A stretch of DNA of 64,000 bases from Gracilibacillus salinarum (GTDB taxonomy: Bacteria; Bacillota; Bacilli; Bacillales; Amphibacillaceae), in NCBI RefSeq assembly GCF_022919575.1, contig NZ_CP095071.1, positions 1,860,001 to 1,924,000 on the forward strand. Reading direction: 5' to 3'. Numbering within the stretch: position 1 is the stretch's first letter; every line of letters begins with the position of its first letter. The notes beneath the pieces are model-generated. The model searched no databases, was not told the DNA's origin, and worked only from the letters and a program-made list of their open reading frames with translations. A program made the position numbers and the translations under genes. This document shows, in pieces, positions 34,295 through 43,818 of this stretch.

Positions 34295-35140
34295 CTATCC
34301 TTTAACAGAACCAGCTGTTAGACCTGATACAAAATATTTTTGGAAGAAAAGAAATACAATTGTAATAGGCAATACAGCTAATGTCGAAGCAGCCATTAAT
34401 CCACCCCAATCTGTTATATTGGAACCTTGAAACATTTTAATAGCTGGTGTTATTGTTCGAATTGATTCACTATTAATAAATACATATCCGAACATAAATT
34501 CATTCCACGCTAAAACAAATGCATATAACCCTGTTGAAATGAGACTTGGAATAGAAATTGGTACAATTATTTTAAAAATAATCCCAAGCTTCGAACAACC
34601 ATCTATTTCAGCTGACTCTTCTAAATCATGTGGCAATGTATCATAAAAACCTTTTAATATGAACGTACACATAGGTATAGAAAATGTTGTATAAGCAATA
34701 ATTAACGATAGATACGTATCAATCAGATTAATCTCTTTCATAATAATAAATAATGGTACAAGCAACAAGACTCCTGGAACCATTTGAGAAATTAACATCG
34801 CTGCACCGGAAAGCTTAATTTCCTTAAATTTACCGTATCGACTCATTGTATATGCCGCAAACATAGAAACGACTAAAGAAACAATCGTAGTGAATACCGC
34901 GACCAAGAGACTGTTTCTGATATTTAACAAAAACCCATTATTCATTAACACACGACTGAAATTATCAAAAGTTGGATGTAATGTAACGAAAGTAGGAATA
35001 GCTGTTCTTATTTCATCCTCTGGCTTTATCGCAGTAGCCATCATCCATAATAGTGGAAAAATACATAGTACAGCAAATGCAATTAAAACAATATAGGTTA
35101 CTATTTTGGAGAATAGTTTACTCCTTTTAGTTGTAATCAT
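34295..35140 (-). CDS. CUT1 ABC sugar transporter permease, MalG-type
   Basis: A 281-residue permease with six helices, the EAA loop EESAEIDGCSKLGIIF and the family C-terminus FFQKYFVSGLTAGSVKG. Its start overlaps the stop of the preceding permease gene by 4 bp, so translation is coupled. It ends the three-gene importer operon 34295-37415, which has no ATPase gene. Confidence 0.92.
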   Translation of the reverse strand: MITTKRSKLFSKIVTYIVLIAFAVLCIFPLLWMMATAIKPEDEIRTAIPTFVTLHPTFDNFSRVLMNNGFLLNIRNSLLVAVFTTIVSLVVSMFAAYTMSRYGKFKEIKLSGAAMLISQMVPGVLLLVPLFIIMKEINLIDTYLSLIIAYTTFSIPMCTFILKGFYDTLPHDLEESAEIDGCSKLGIIFKIIVPISIPSLISTGLYAFVLAWNEFMFGYVFINSESIRTITPAIKMFQGSNITDWGGLMAASTLAVLPITIVFLFFQKYFVSGLTAGSVKG

Positions 35141-36063
35141 TTTATCCCCTCACTCTTACTTCTTACTTTTTTAATATAAAAATAAGTCACAAATCCTATC
35201 GTCATCAAACCAATCATCATTGTCGATAAGGCAGAGGCTGCACCAACATCATATTGTTTCATTGCGTACCTATATATTTGAACTGGTAATGTTTCTGTTG
35301 CATAGAACGGTCCACCCTCTGTCATAACCCAAACATAATCAAAATTAATAGAAGTCCAAATTAAATGCATGCCAATAAGCACCATAGAAACGGATTTTAA
35401 TTGAGGAAAAATTATTTTCATAAATCGTTTAGGAGCATTTGCACCATCTACGGCAGCAGCTTCGATAATATCATGTGGAATTGACTGTAAAGCTGCTAAT
35501 AAAGTCACAGTATAAAAAGGAAATGATCTCCAGATATTTACAAATGTCACAGTTAATAATGCAGTCTCTTTTTCTCCCAACCAGTTAACAGACTCACTTA
35601 TCAAGCCTATCTTTTCAAACAGATAATTAATAATCCCAAAATCAGGAGATAGCATCCATTCCCAAGTTAAACCCGCAACTACAACGGGTACAACAAAAGG
35701 AATGATGATTAAACTTCTAAAAAAACCTACACCTTTCACTTGATTATTTAAAGCAACTGCTGTAATCATACCGAAAATAAATTCACCTATTACGGATAGT
35801 AATGTCCAAATCACAGTATTCGAAAGTGCTTTTTGAAAGTGTTCATTTGTTAAAACCTTTACATAGTTCTCAAAACCTGCAAATCCACTTACTGCAACGT
35901 TAGTCAAGTTTACCAGTCTAAAACTATCAATCACTACTTTTACTAATGGATAAGCAATTAATCCAACTAGAAATATTATAGATGGTATGATTAGCAACAT
36001 TGCGGTAAAACGTCTTTGTTGTTCTCTTGAATACTTTTGTCGTTTTATATTTTTAGAACCCAT
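35137..36063 (-). CDS. CUT1 ABC sugar transporter permease, MalF-type
   Basis: A 308-residue permease with a basic N-terminus, six helices and the EAA loop IEAAAVDGANAPKRFMK. It pairs with the MalG-type protein encoded by the next, overlapping gene. It follows the binding-protein gene by about 60 bp. Confidence 0.92.
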   Translation of the reverse strand: MGSKNIKRQKYSREQQRRFTAMLLIIPSIIFLVGLIAYPLVKVVIDSFRLVNLTNVAVSGFAGFENYVKVLTNEHFQKALSNTVIWTLLSVIGEFIFGMITAVALNNQVKGVGFFRSLIIIPFVVPVVVAGLTWEWMLSPDFGIINYLFEKIGLISESVNWLGEKETALLTVTFVNIWRSFPFYTVTLLAALQSIPHDIIEAAAVDGANAPKRFMKIIFPQLKSVSMVLIGMHLIWTSINFDYVWVMTEGGPFYATETLPVQIYRYAMKQYDVGAASALSTMMIGLMTIGFVTYFYIKKVRSKSEGIK

Positions 36064-36122
36064 GATGCTATTCCTTTCCGAGGGAGAAATATCTCCCCCT
36101 TAAGTAATTACAGATCCTCTAA

Positions 36123-37415
36123 CTAGTCTTCACTTAACACCCCAGATGTTTTTAATGACTTGTTAATTTCATCGCTTAGCCATTTTGCAACTTCTTTTGG
36201 TTTTTCATTATTTTGAATCACCTTAGCAAGGGCATCCTCCATATTCTTGGTAATGTTACCCATTGGTACCGGAGGAAAACTCACTCCAATTTCTCCCAAA
36301 TCCTTAAAACCATTCCCCCATTTTGTATCTTCTACAACATCAGTCCTTGGTGTATTTGCAGATTGTACTTTTTCTTGAAACTCTTTACTCAATAAAAATT
36401 GGGCAAATTTCCACGCTTCTTCCGGGTGTTCGGATTGTTTAAAGATAAATATTGGTTTCACTTCTAGAAATGTTGCTGGTTCCTCACCATATGGCGGTAC
36501 TGTAACGGAAACATCCTTCATTGTTTCGGGATTTGATGATTCTCGTTCCTGCATCCAGTTACCTACAACTTCCATTGCGTATGTTCCGGTTGCAAAATTC
36601 GTATCTGCTGTCTCCCAATCCCATGTTTTAGCATTAGGATCAACTACTTTGTTTTCGATTAGGTCTTGATAAAAAGCGAATACTTTTGTAGCCGCTTCCA
36701 ATTCTTTAGGATTATCATTCCATGTATTTCTAAATTTTCCGTTCTCTGATTCAGAAGCGATTTCTACACCTTGTTGAGCAAAATATCCTATCATTTCTTG
36801 TGGTGCTCTAACACTTGTCCCCGTCATACCGTAAAGGTATTTACCTGTATTTTCATTGTATTCTTTTCCTATTCTTATTAATTCATCCCATGTCTCTGGG
36901 ACTTTATTTATCCCTGTATCCTTTAACATATTTTCATGTACCAGCAATGCACGTGCACCTGTCTGATATGGTAATCCCACTAGTTTATCATTGATAGTCA
37001 ATGCATCTAGACTACTCTGTTGGATATTTTCTTTGTCATTCCATTCATTAACATAACCGGTTAAATCCATTAATCCACCCATACCATTAAGGTCAGCGAC
37101 CCATTCCCCAAGTCCCCAGGACAAATCAGGAACATCTCCTGCAGTAATTCCTGTAACAAGTTTGTCATGTATCATATCATAATTAAGTTCTTGAATATTT
37201 ATATTTATATTAGGATTCTCTTTTTCATATTGCTCAATTAATTTCTTTGATTCAATCGCGTTTTCTTCTCCAGGTGACCATCCCACCCAGTATTCAAGGG
37301 TTATTTCACCTTCGTTTTTATCACCAGACGACTCATTAGCTTTTCCGCAGCTAATTAATAATAAACTAACACCTAACAATAAGATTACCGTAATAAAACT
37401 GGTTAATTTCTTCAT
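36123..37415 (-). CDS. extracellular solute-binding lipoprotein of a CUT1 sugar importer
   Basis: A 430-residue family-1 binding protein. The signal peptide ends in LLISC with lipobox Cys23. LEYWVGWSPGEENAIES and GDVPDLSWGLGEW are typical of the N-lobe. It captures an unknown sugar for the two permeases downstream. An AraC-type regulator gene (38039-38914) lies upstream on the same strand and is the probable local activator. Confidence 0.92.
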   Translation of the reverse strand: MKKLTSFITVILLLGVSLLLISCGKANESSGDKNEGEITLEYWVGWSPGEENAIESKKLIEQYEKENPNININIQELNYDMIHDKLVTGITAGDVPDLSWGLGEWVADLNGMGGLMDLTGYVNEWNDKENIQQSSLDALTINDKLVGLPYQTGARALLVHENMLKDTGINKVPETWDELIRIGKEYNENTGKYLYGMTGTSVRAPQEMIGYFAQQGVEIASESENGKFRNTWNDNPKELEAATKVFAFYQDLIENKVVDPNAKTWDWETADTNFATGTYAMEVVGNWMQERESSNPETMKDVSVTVPPYGEEPATFLEVKPIFIFKQSEHPEEAWKFAQFLLSKEFQEKVQSANTPRTDVVEDTKWGNGFKDLGEIGVSFPPVPMGNITKNMEDALAKVIQNNEKPKEVAKWLSDEINKSLKTSGVLSED

Positions 37416-38038
37416 AATAATACCCCTTTTTAAATAGTATTGTTTCTTCTTCTCTTACTATGGCTATCAAGCATAAAAATAGCACTAGTAATTAAGAGAT
37501 AAATTCTCAAGTAATAATCTAAAATCTACGAAATTAAAATAATTCCTGAACAAATAATACTAATAATTCATTGTTCAACAAATGCTACTGGATTAGGGTT
37601 TATTCAACTTTTTATAATATAATTATCGTATCACCTTACATTTGATAGCGCTTTAACAATAATCTCCTCTTACTTATTTTTTGTGTATAATTCTAACTAT
37701 GGAAAAGCATAAAAACTCTTTTGCCTTTCTATTTATTCCACTTCTTTATTAATCCATGAAAATGTTGTTATAGAACGGCATACTATTTATTTAACAGAGT
37801 GTGAGTTGTAAATTGTATTGAGCAACCTCCGGAAAGGTGAATTATTATGTAATTGGTGAAAGAAAATAATGTGAGGAATATTAATAGAATAGAGCAGCTA
37901 ATAGCCGATAAAGATAGATTATGTGACTAATCTACTTTTATCGGCCACTACTTTCGTTATCAATTTATCAGCTCAGCGAATAGAGACTGGTGTATATTGA
38001 ACAAAATTCTAATAATCTCATCCAATGTTTAGTAATAA
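37416..38038. other. intergenic control region of the 34295-37415 importer
   Basis: AT-rich and without a credible gene. It contains a cre-like site at 37643-37656 and an imperfect 17-bp inverted repeat (37903-37919 with 37928-37944) that lacks a T-run. The AraC-type protein encoded just beyond probably acts here, but no paired AraC half-sites were convincing. Confidence 0.5.
37643..37656. promoter_or_regulatory. cre-like CcpA site
   Basis: TGATAGCGCTTTAA keeps the AGCGCT core of CcpA sites but departs from the consensus at two positions. It lies about 230 bp upstream of the binding-protein gene. Confidence 0.45.
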
Positions 38039-38914
38039 TTAAGGGCGTATATTATTAATTTCTTTCCTTCTATACTCAATCGGCGTTGCCCCTGTTTCTT
38101 TTTTAAATACTTTACTAAAATATTGGCTACTATTCATTCCGACATAATTGGATATATCTGTTACAGGGATATCAGATCGTGTTAATAACATTTTTGCTTT
38201 GTCAATTCTAAAATTTGTTAAATACTCCATTATAGTTATGTTCAATGCTCCTTTAAAAATGCGATGCAAATAATTAGGATGTAAATGGACAAGTTGAGCT
38301 AACTCTTCAATCTTAATGTCATAGTCATAATTTTCATGAATATAGTCAATTACTTTTCTAATATAAATGTCTGTTTGCTTTATGGGTCTTTCCTTTGTTT
38401 TCTCTACATTTTCGGACACTTGCAATAATAATTGTGATAGTAAAAGATGTACCATTAAATAATTATCGCTTTCATTTCCTTTATCAAGTTCTAATACAAG
38501 CTGCTTTAAAGAGTTTAATACAATACCATTTATATCTCTTAAAAGTAAAAAAGCTTGATTTATATTCAAAAAGTTATAAAGCGGATTATTCTCATCAGCT
38601 AACTCATCTAATGAAGGAAATGATCTATTTCTTTTTGTTAAAATAAATTCTAAATTTAACATTCTGCATATTCCGTCTGGTTTCACAAATAAACGATGGG
38701 GCACTTCACTTCCAATAAAAATAAATCTCCCTTTTTTCAATTGGAAAGATCTATTCCCCACTTCTACCAAACATTCACCAGAAATCACGTACATAATCTC
38801 GATCGCTTTATGTGAATGAAAAGGCATATCGAACCCCCTCCATTCTTTGAAATAATAGGCTACAACCTTAGGATGCTGTGATTTTTGTTGAAGATAGTTA
38901 TTTTTATTCTTCAA
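38039..38914 (-). CDS. AraC-family transcriptional regulator with cupin sensor
   Basis: A 291-residue regulator. The N-terminal cupin domain (about 20-110; HSHKAIEIMYVISGECLVEV) binds the effector. The C-terminal pair of helix-turn-helix motifs (about 185-285; LAQLVHLHPNYLHRIFK and VGMNSSQYFSKVFKKETG) binds DNA. The start is TTG at 38914, supported by GGAGGT 8 nt upstream. It is encoded upstream of the 34295-37415 sugar importer, which it probably activates. Confidence 0.92.
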   Translation of the reverse strand: MKNKNNYLQQKSQHPKVVAYYFKEWRGFDMPFHSHKAIEIMYVISGECLVEVGNRSFQLKKGRFIFIGSEVPHRLFVKPDGICRMLNLEFILTKRNRSFPSLDELADENNPLYNFLNINQAFLLLRDINGIVLNSLKQLVLELDKGNESDNYLMVHLLLSQLLLQVSENVEKTKERPIKQTDIYIRKVIDYIHENYDYDIKIEELAQLVHLHPNYLHRIFKGALNITIMEYLTNFRIDKAKMLLTRSDIPVTDISNYVGMNSSQYFSKVFKKETGATPIEYRRKEINNIRP

Positions 38915-39111
38915 TTCGATACCTCCTTACCAGTAAACGTTATTAAAATAACTTGAAAATAAAATACTGTAAACAGATACAGTAAATACTGAGATTAATA
39001 ATATCAAAAATTAAAGTATAATAAAATCGCTCTCATAAATACAAACATAATTAAAATGTTATTCAAACAAAAGGGCATTACTAAATAATAACAAACACAG
39101 AAATACGAATA

Positions 39112-39146
39112 AAAAAACCATCACTACACGCAAGTGATGGTTTTTT
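39112..39146. terminator. bidirectional terminator
   Basis: A 14-bp stem (39112-39125 with 39133-39146) has A/T ends on both sides. It ends the 39210-45141 operon on the reverse strand. The remainder of 38915-39209 is AT-rich with no gene. Confidence 0.88.
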
Positions 39147-39209
39147 ATAATCTTGACCTCTACTAATAATCTCTCATTAACCGTCTCATTTATCCTATTC
39201 ATCATCTTG

Positions 39210-40040
39210 TCAACTTCCTAACATATACGCATCATAACCTTTTTGTGTGCGTTCTATTATCTCTTCCACACTTCCCACTGGCGCTTCAGTAGTTAACACT
39301 TCTTGAGCAACTGTCCCACTAAATCCGATTTTCTTTAGGGCGGTTAAGAAACCTTGTAAATCTATTACCCCATCTCCAACATATAATCGATCATTATCCT
39401 TTAACTCCTCTATCGGAAGATCATATGCATCATTAATGTGTACATGTACGATCTGATCAGGTCTTAATTTTTCAATATCTTTCGTTGTTAATCCTGTAGT
39501 ATACCAGTGATAAGAATCTAGTAAAATTCCGACATTAGGTAACCCGATGGCATCAGATAACTCAATAGTTTCTTCTAATGTCCAAACAAATGGATGCTCG
39601 CCTATTTTTCTTAAATGCATTGGACCTACAAACTCAAGCCCCATGCGAATGCCGTAAGTCCCTAATATAGATGCACAGGTTCTTAAGCGTCTGACAGCAA
39701 GTGCCATTAAACTAGATGGCTTTATGTCAGTAGAAGGAAGAATATACGTGCAGCATTTCTTGCATCCTAATTCAGCAGCTGCTTCAGCGCTGGCAACTAA
39801 TTGCGTAATGCCTTGCCGAAATTCGGTCTCTGATTTTCTCCATTCAACCGGTAAATTAATCGAACCAATTTGCATATCATATTTTTTTAATATCGCTTTT
39901 GCTTCCTCTATTCCATAACTGTTAATAAAAGTTTTAGCATCTAAATCAACTGACTGAAAACCATACTTTGCTGCTAATTGAATAAACGCTAAATCACTGT
40001 CTATAACACCTAGCCCTGCTTTAGTTAAACCTCTTAACAT
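39210..40040 (-). CDS. sugar phosphate isomerase/epimerase (xylose-isomerase-like TIM barrel)
   Basis: A 276-residue AP-endonuclease-2/xylose-isomerase-like barrel. Metal ligands appear in MGLEFVGP (Glu), LLDSYHWYTTG (Asp, His), VHVHINDA (His, Asp) and AQEVLT (Glu), an arrangement found in IolE/IolI- and erythrulose- or tagatose-epimerase-like enzymes. I start it at ATG 40040, 7 nt after GAAGGAG; an ATG at 40046 is too close. It is the last gene of an importer-AraC-dehydrogenase operon and probably epimerises the keto sugar made by the dehydrogenase before it. Confidence 0.88.
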   Translation of the reverse strand: MLRGLTKAGLGVIDSDLAFIQLAAKYGFQSVDLDAKTFINSYGIEEAKAILKKYDMQIGSINLPVEWRKSETEFRQGITQLVASAEAAAELGCKKCCTYILPSTDIKPSSLMALAVRRLRTCASILGTYGIRMGLEFVGPMHLRKIGEHPFVWTLEETIELSDAIGLPNVGILLDSYHWYTTGLTTKDIEKLRPDQIVHVHINDAYDLPIEELKDNDRLYVGDGVIDLQGFLTALKKIGFSGTVAQEVLTTEAPVGSVEEIIERTQKGYDAYMLGS

Positions 40041-40104
40041 GTACATACTCCTTCAACTTTTATTGGTCTCACCCACAGTTTTAATACACTTTTGCAGCCT
40101 GTCA

Positions 40105-41106
40105 CTACCATTTAAATAAAACTCCATTATAAAGATCTTTGTTGTTTCGGAGACCTTCATATGCCTCTGGGGCTTTCTCATACGGAATGATATGGCTAAT
40201 TAAAGGGTCGACTATTAGCGATTCATTCATAAGTAATTGAAATACAATAGTTGAATTTCGTAAAAGTGAATGTTTGACAAAAGTGTCCGGAGCAACTGGG
40301 TAACGCCATTCATGCGCTCCCTTGAAGTTAATGCACCCTTTCTCAAATAGATGTGAAGACCTTAGTACTTCTGTAACATCAGTATTGTATGTGCCTCGAG
40401 GTGTTCCCAACAGAATAATCTCCCCAAACTTTCCGATCCATGAAAGACTGTCTATAGCAACCTTTGGTACGCCCGTTGCATCAATAGCAGTGTTAACACC
40501 CTTTCCATTTGATATGTTCATAATACGGTCTTTTGGTTCTTCTGTTCCTGCATTAACACAATGCTTTATTCCACATTCTTTTGCCGTTAGCAACCGCTCG
40601 TTGGCTAAATCCAGACCAATAACCTCAGCACCTTGTAATGCAGCTAATTGAGCAGCCATATTACCTACTATTCCTTGCCCCGTTACAGAGACAAGATCTC
40701 CTAGTTCAATTTCAGAGACTCGAATAGCCGTAAGTGCGATTGTAGCCATTCGAGTGAAAGGGACTCTCTTTAGTTCCAATCCTTCTGGTACTTTGAGAAA
40801 CACACCGTCAGTTGTAGTGAATTCATATCTGCTATGTTTCCCGTAATGAAAAACTACATCACCGACTTTATAATCCGTAACCTCTGATCCTACTTCTACA
40901 ATTTCACTGACAGAAGCATAACCAGGAACTCCAGGCATATTAAACCAAGATTCCATACCGGACAAGCATGCTAGTTCCGTTCCAGGACTAACCATTGTAT
41001 AAATTTTTTTCACTAATACTTGATGTGCTTCCATACGAGCATCTATTCTTTTACTAGTAATTTCTACTTTCCATGGCTCTACAAAGACTATTTCTCTATT
41101 ATCCAA
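40105..41106 (-). CDS. medium-chain zinc-type sugar alcohol dehydrogenase
   Basis: A 333-residue MDR-superfamily dehydrogenase. It has an N-terminal GroES-like domain (KIYTMVSPGTELACLSG), the YKVGDVVFHYG strand and a Rossmann domain (VTGQGIVGNMAAQLAALQGAE). The catalytic zinc cysteine usual in sorbitol-type dehydrogenases is not obvious in the early loop. I prefer the TTG start at 41106 behind GAAGGAG. The longer frame to 41163 would overlap the AraC gene and add residues unlike the family. It probably oxidises a sugar or polyol that the epimerase gene downstream processes further. Confidence 0.8.
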   Translation of the reverse strand: MDNREIVFVEPWKVEITSKRIDARMEAHQVLVKKIYTMVSPGTELACLSGMESWFNMPGVPGYASVSEIVEVGSEVTDYKVGDVVFHYGKHSRYEFTTTDGVFLKVPEGLELKRVPFTRMATIALTAIRVSEIELGDLVSVTGQGIVGNMAAQLAALQGAEVIGLDLANERLLTAKECGIKHCVNAGTEEPKDRIMNISNGKGVNTAIDATGVPKVAIDSLSWIGKFGEIILLGTPRGTYNTDVTEVLRSSHLFEKGCINFKGAHEWRYPVAPDTFVKHSLLRNSTIVFQLLMNESLIVDPLISHIIPYEKAPEAYEGLRNNKDLYNGVLFKW

Positions 41107-41134
41107 ATCTAAGCACTCCTTCAAATTGTCATTT

Positions 41135-42025
41135 CTATAGATTAACATTAGAATGATACGCAATATATTGACTCGCAGTCATTCCAACCTTTTTCTTAAA
41201 AGATCTACTGAAGGAATAAATACTTTTGTATCCTGTCTGTTCAGAGATCATCGTTATGGTATCGTCGCTTTCCAGCATAAGCTTCTTGGCATTTTCGATG
41301 CGAACATGTGTAATATAATTATGAAGGGTAACACCGAGCTGCTCTTTAAATAAAAAGGAAATATGACTAGCAGAGAACCCTACATATTCACCTATCATTA
41401 CACTATCCAATTCAGCAATATCATAATTATCCTGTATAAAATTGATACATTTTTCGATTATCCCCCAACCTTTGGTAAGACTGCCCTCATTATTAGATTC
41501 TTTGTTCTGATTCTGGTAAAAAATACTTAGAATATCAATTGTAGCTGCTTTAAGTCTTAACGAATAAAAATCCTGTCTATTCACATATTCCTGATACATT
41601 TTCAAGAAGCATTTTCTTAATTCTATCCGGGAAGATATGCTAAGATTAGAGATTGGATGACTGGACATTAGGATCATTTCTTCAGGTGGAACAGTCATCC
41701 TTTGTTCATTCATCACACCTATTTCCTTCCATTTACTTCGAACTTCATTAAAATAAAGATCGAAATGAAAAATATATTGAATTAATGGTTCCTCAGAAGT
41801 CGAGCGAATGAAATGCCGCATCTTTGGGTAAAACAGTAAGCTGTCACCTTCTTGAACCTTATAATTAATACCATTAAGAATGAAGTCCGCTGTACCTTGT
41901 TCAATATACGTGAATACATGATCAAAATCAGTCCATTCTCCTGATAAATGGTCACTCTTAGTAATTTTCACTTTACGAACAAGTGGAGAAATATCATTTA
42001 TCTTCGTCCACTCCAATGCATTCAC
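41135..42025 (-). CDS. AraC-family transcriptional regulator
   Basis: A 296-residue regulator. The cupin-like sensor is in the first 100 residues (YIEQGTADFILNGINYKVQEGDSLLFYP). The C-terminal DNA-binding domain has two helix-turn-helix units (MIGEYVGFSASHISFLFKEQLG and MISEQTGYKSIYSFSRSFKKKVG). It lies inside the operon between the permease and dehydrogenase genes, so it is likely to control its own operon in response to the imported sugar. Confidence 0.92.
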   Translation of the reverse strand: MNALEWTKINDISPLVRKVKITKSDHLSGEWTDFDHVFTYIEQGTADFILNGINYKVQEGDSLLFYPKMRHFIRSTSEEPLIQYIFHFDLYFNEVRSKWKEIGVMNEQRMTVPPEEMILMSSHPISNLSISSRIELRKCFLKMYQEYVNRQDFYSLRLKAATIDILSIFYQNQNKESNNEGSLTKGWGIIEKCINFIQDNYDIAELDSVMIGEYVGFSASHISFLFKEQLGVTLHNYITHVRIENAKKLMLESDDTITMISEQTGYKSIYSFSRSFKKKVGMTASQYIAYHSNVNL

Positions 42026-42058
42026 ATCCTTTGCCCGTTCAATATAAGATATTTACTA

Positions 42059-42892
42059 TCATCCTTTAACAGATCCTGATGTCATACCTTGTATAATCCG
42101 TTTGCTAAAGAACATGTAAAGAATAATCGTAGGAAGAGAAGTAATCATTAAACCTGCAATTTTCCCCGTATAATCTGTCGTATATGCTCCATTAAAGAAC
42201 GTCAACCATACTGGAAGAGTATAAAATTCTGGTGATTTATTTAACACTAATGCGAACGGAAATTCATTCCACACATGTAGAACATTTAAGATTGCAACAG
42301 TCGCAACCATTGGCATACAAATCGGTAAAATAATCCGAAAAAGTGTACGATCGAAAGAACTCCCATCGATATATGCTGCTTCTTCTATTTCTGAAGGTAT
42401 TTCCTTTATGAAACTTTGAAACAAAAAGACTGACAATGGTAAATTGAAAGCAATATAAGGCAAAATTAAAGTGAATCGGTTATCAAGCATTCCTGTTGTT
42501 TTGAATTGTACAAACAATGGCACCAACAAAGAATGCAGAGGTACAAGCATCCCAATCAGGATAAGTCCAAATAAGATACCTTTTCCCCTAAACTTAAATC
42601 TGGCAAAAAAGTAAGCAAGTATGAAGGAAAAAAATACTATTAAAGGCACTGTTATGATGGTGTTGAAAACACTACTAAAAAGAGCGTGTCTGAGCTCCCC
42701 TACCTCAAATGTGTTCAAATAATTAATTAGAGTTGGAGCAATGGGGAATGATAATGTATTTGCCAGAAATTCTTTATTTGTTTTCAATGATGTATAAAGC
42801 ATCCAAACAACTGGAAAAATCGCAGACAAAGTAAACAATAATACAAATATATTGGTTAGTACTTTAACTATTTTTGCTCCTGTTTTATACAT
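42059..42892 (-). CDS. CUT1 ABC sugar transporter permease, MalG-type
   Basis: A 277-residue permease with six helices, the EAA loop EEAAYIDGSSFDRTLFR and the C-terminus FFSKRIIQGMTSGSVKG. The ATG at 42892 overlaps the upstream permease stop by 8 bp; a GTG at 42901 is an alternative start three codons earlier. It forms the channel with the MalF-type protein encoded at 42885-43760. Confidence 0.9.
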   Translation of the reverse strand: MYKTGAKIVKVLTNIFVLLFTLSAIFPVVWMLYTSLKTNKEFLANTLSFPIAPTLINYLNTFEVGELRHALFSSVFNTIITVPLIVFFSFILAYFFARFKFRGKGILFGLILIGMLVPLHSLLVPLFVQFKTTGMLDNRFTLILPYIAFNLPLSVFLFQSFIKEIPSEIEEAAYIDGSSFDRTLFRIILPICMPMVATVAILNVLHVWNEFPFALVLNKSPEFYTLPVWLTFFNGAYTTDYTGKIAGLMITSLPTIILYMFFSKRIIQGMTSGSVKG

Positions 42893-43760
42893 TTTTATCA
42901 CTCATCCCAATCAATTTCATAGTAACCAGAATAATAGTCGCGCTTAAGATCATCATTCCGATTGAAACCGCACTACCATAACCTGTCTTGGACATTAAAA
43001 ATGCATTATTATAGGCATGTTGCGCCATAACAAGTGAACCAGTTCCTGGGCCTCCGCCTGTCATTACAAAAATGTGATCAAATGTTTTCATCGTTCCGGA
43101 TATACATAACATTAAAGCTACTTGCGTAACCCCTTTTAACATTGGAATATTGACGTAAAGATTCTTCTGAAACCAATTTGCTCCATCGATTTCTGCAGCA
43201 TCCGATATTTCTTTTGGAATATTCTGCATACCTGCTAAAAAGATAATCAAATAGAGTCCGATATATTGCCATATCAAAGGAATGGAAACCATATAAATTA
43301 CTTTTTCCGGGTCATCCAGCCATAGGCCAGGTTCCATTCCAAATAGACCAATAAACCAGTTCAATAATCCAAATCGATAATTATAAATAATTGTCCACAA
43401 GTAACCAGTTACCACCGGAGCAAGTACGACTGGAAGAAATATGGCTAGTCGATGCAGACTCCGCATTTTTAAAAATTTTGTATTCAGAAGAGCTGCGACA
43501 ATAAACGCTATTCCTACCTGACCGACAACACAAAAGACAACTAGAATAATATTATTTTTAAAGGAAATCCAAAAAACAGAGTCTTTCAGTAATGCAGCAT
43601 AGTTTTGCAAACCGATAAAAGCAGTACCGGTATCATCGAACAAACTGTACACAAAAGACATGACTAAAGGGATTAGTACGGCTACGCTATAAATCAACAA
43701 AACAGGAAACAAGTATTTCAAAATGTGGTTTGCCTTTAGTTTAAATAATGTTCCGTTCAT
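42885..43760 (-). CDS. CUT1 ABC sugar transporter permease, MalF-type
   Basis: A 291-residue permease with the EAA loop SDAAEIDGANWFQKNLY and the HIFVMTGGGPGTGS segment found in this family. The overlapping downstream gene encodes its partner. It follows the binding-protein gene by about 60 bp within the 39210-45141 operon. Confidence 0.92.
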   Translation of the reverse strand: MNGTLFKLKANHILKYLFPVLLIYSVAVLIPLVMSFVYSLFDDTGTAFIGLQNYAALLKDSVFWISFKNNIILVVFCVVGQVGIAFIVAALLNTKFLKMRSLHRLAIFLPVVLAPVVTGYLWTIIYNYRFGLLNWFIGLFGMEPGLWLDDPEKVIYMVSIPLIWQYIGLYLIIFLAGMQNIPKEISDAAEIDGANWFQKNLYVNIPMLKGVTQVALMLCISGTMKTFDHIFVMTGGGPGTGSLVMAQHAYNNAFLMSKTGYGSAVSIGMMILSATIILVTMKLIGMSDKNV

Positions 43761-43818
43761 TTCTTGGTCACCTCTTCTATTGATAGATAAAAAGGCTATT
43801 CGACAAACAAGTTTCTAA

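Noticed and set aside
37903..37944. Possible terminator between the importer and the AraC gene
   Set aside because: The 17-bp stem has a mismatch and no T-run on either strand, so it was kept only as part of the intergenic description.
41107..41163. 19-residue N-terminal extension of the zinc-type dehydrogenase
   Set aside because: It would overlap the AraC gene by 29 bp and lacks a ribosome site, while the TTG at 41106 has GAAGGAG at good spacing.
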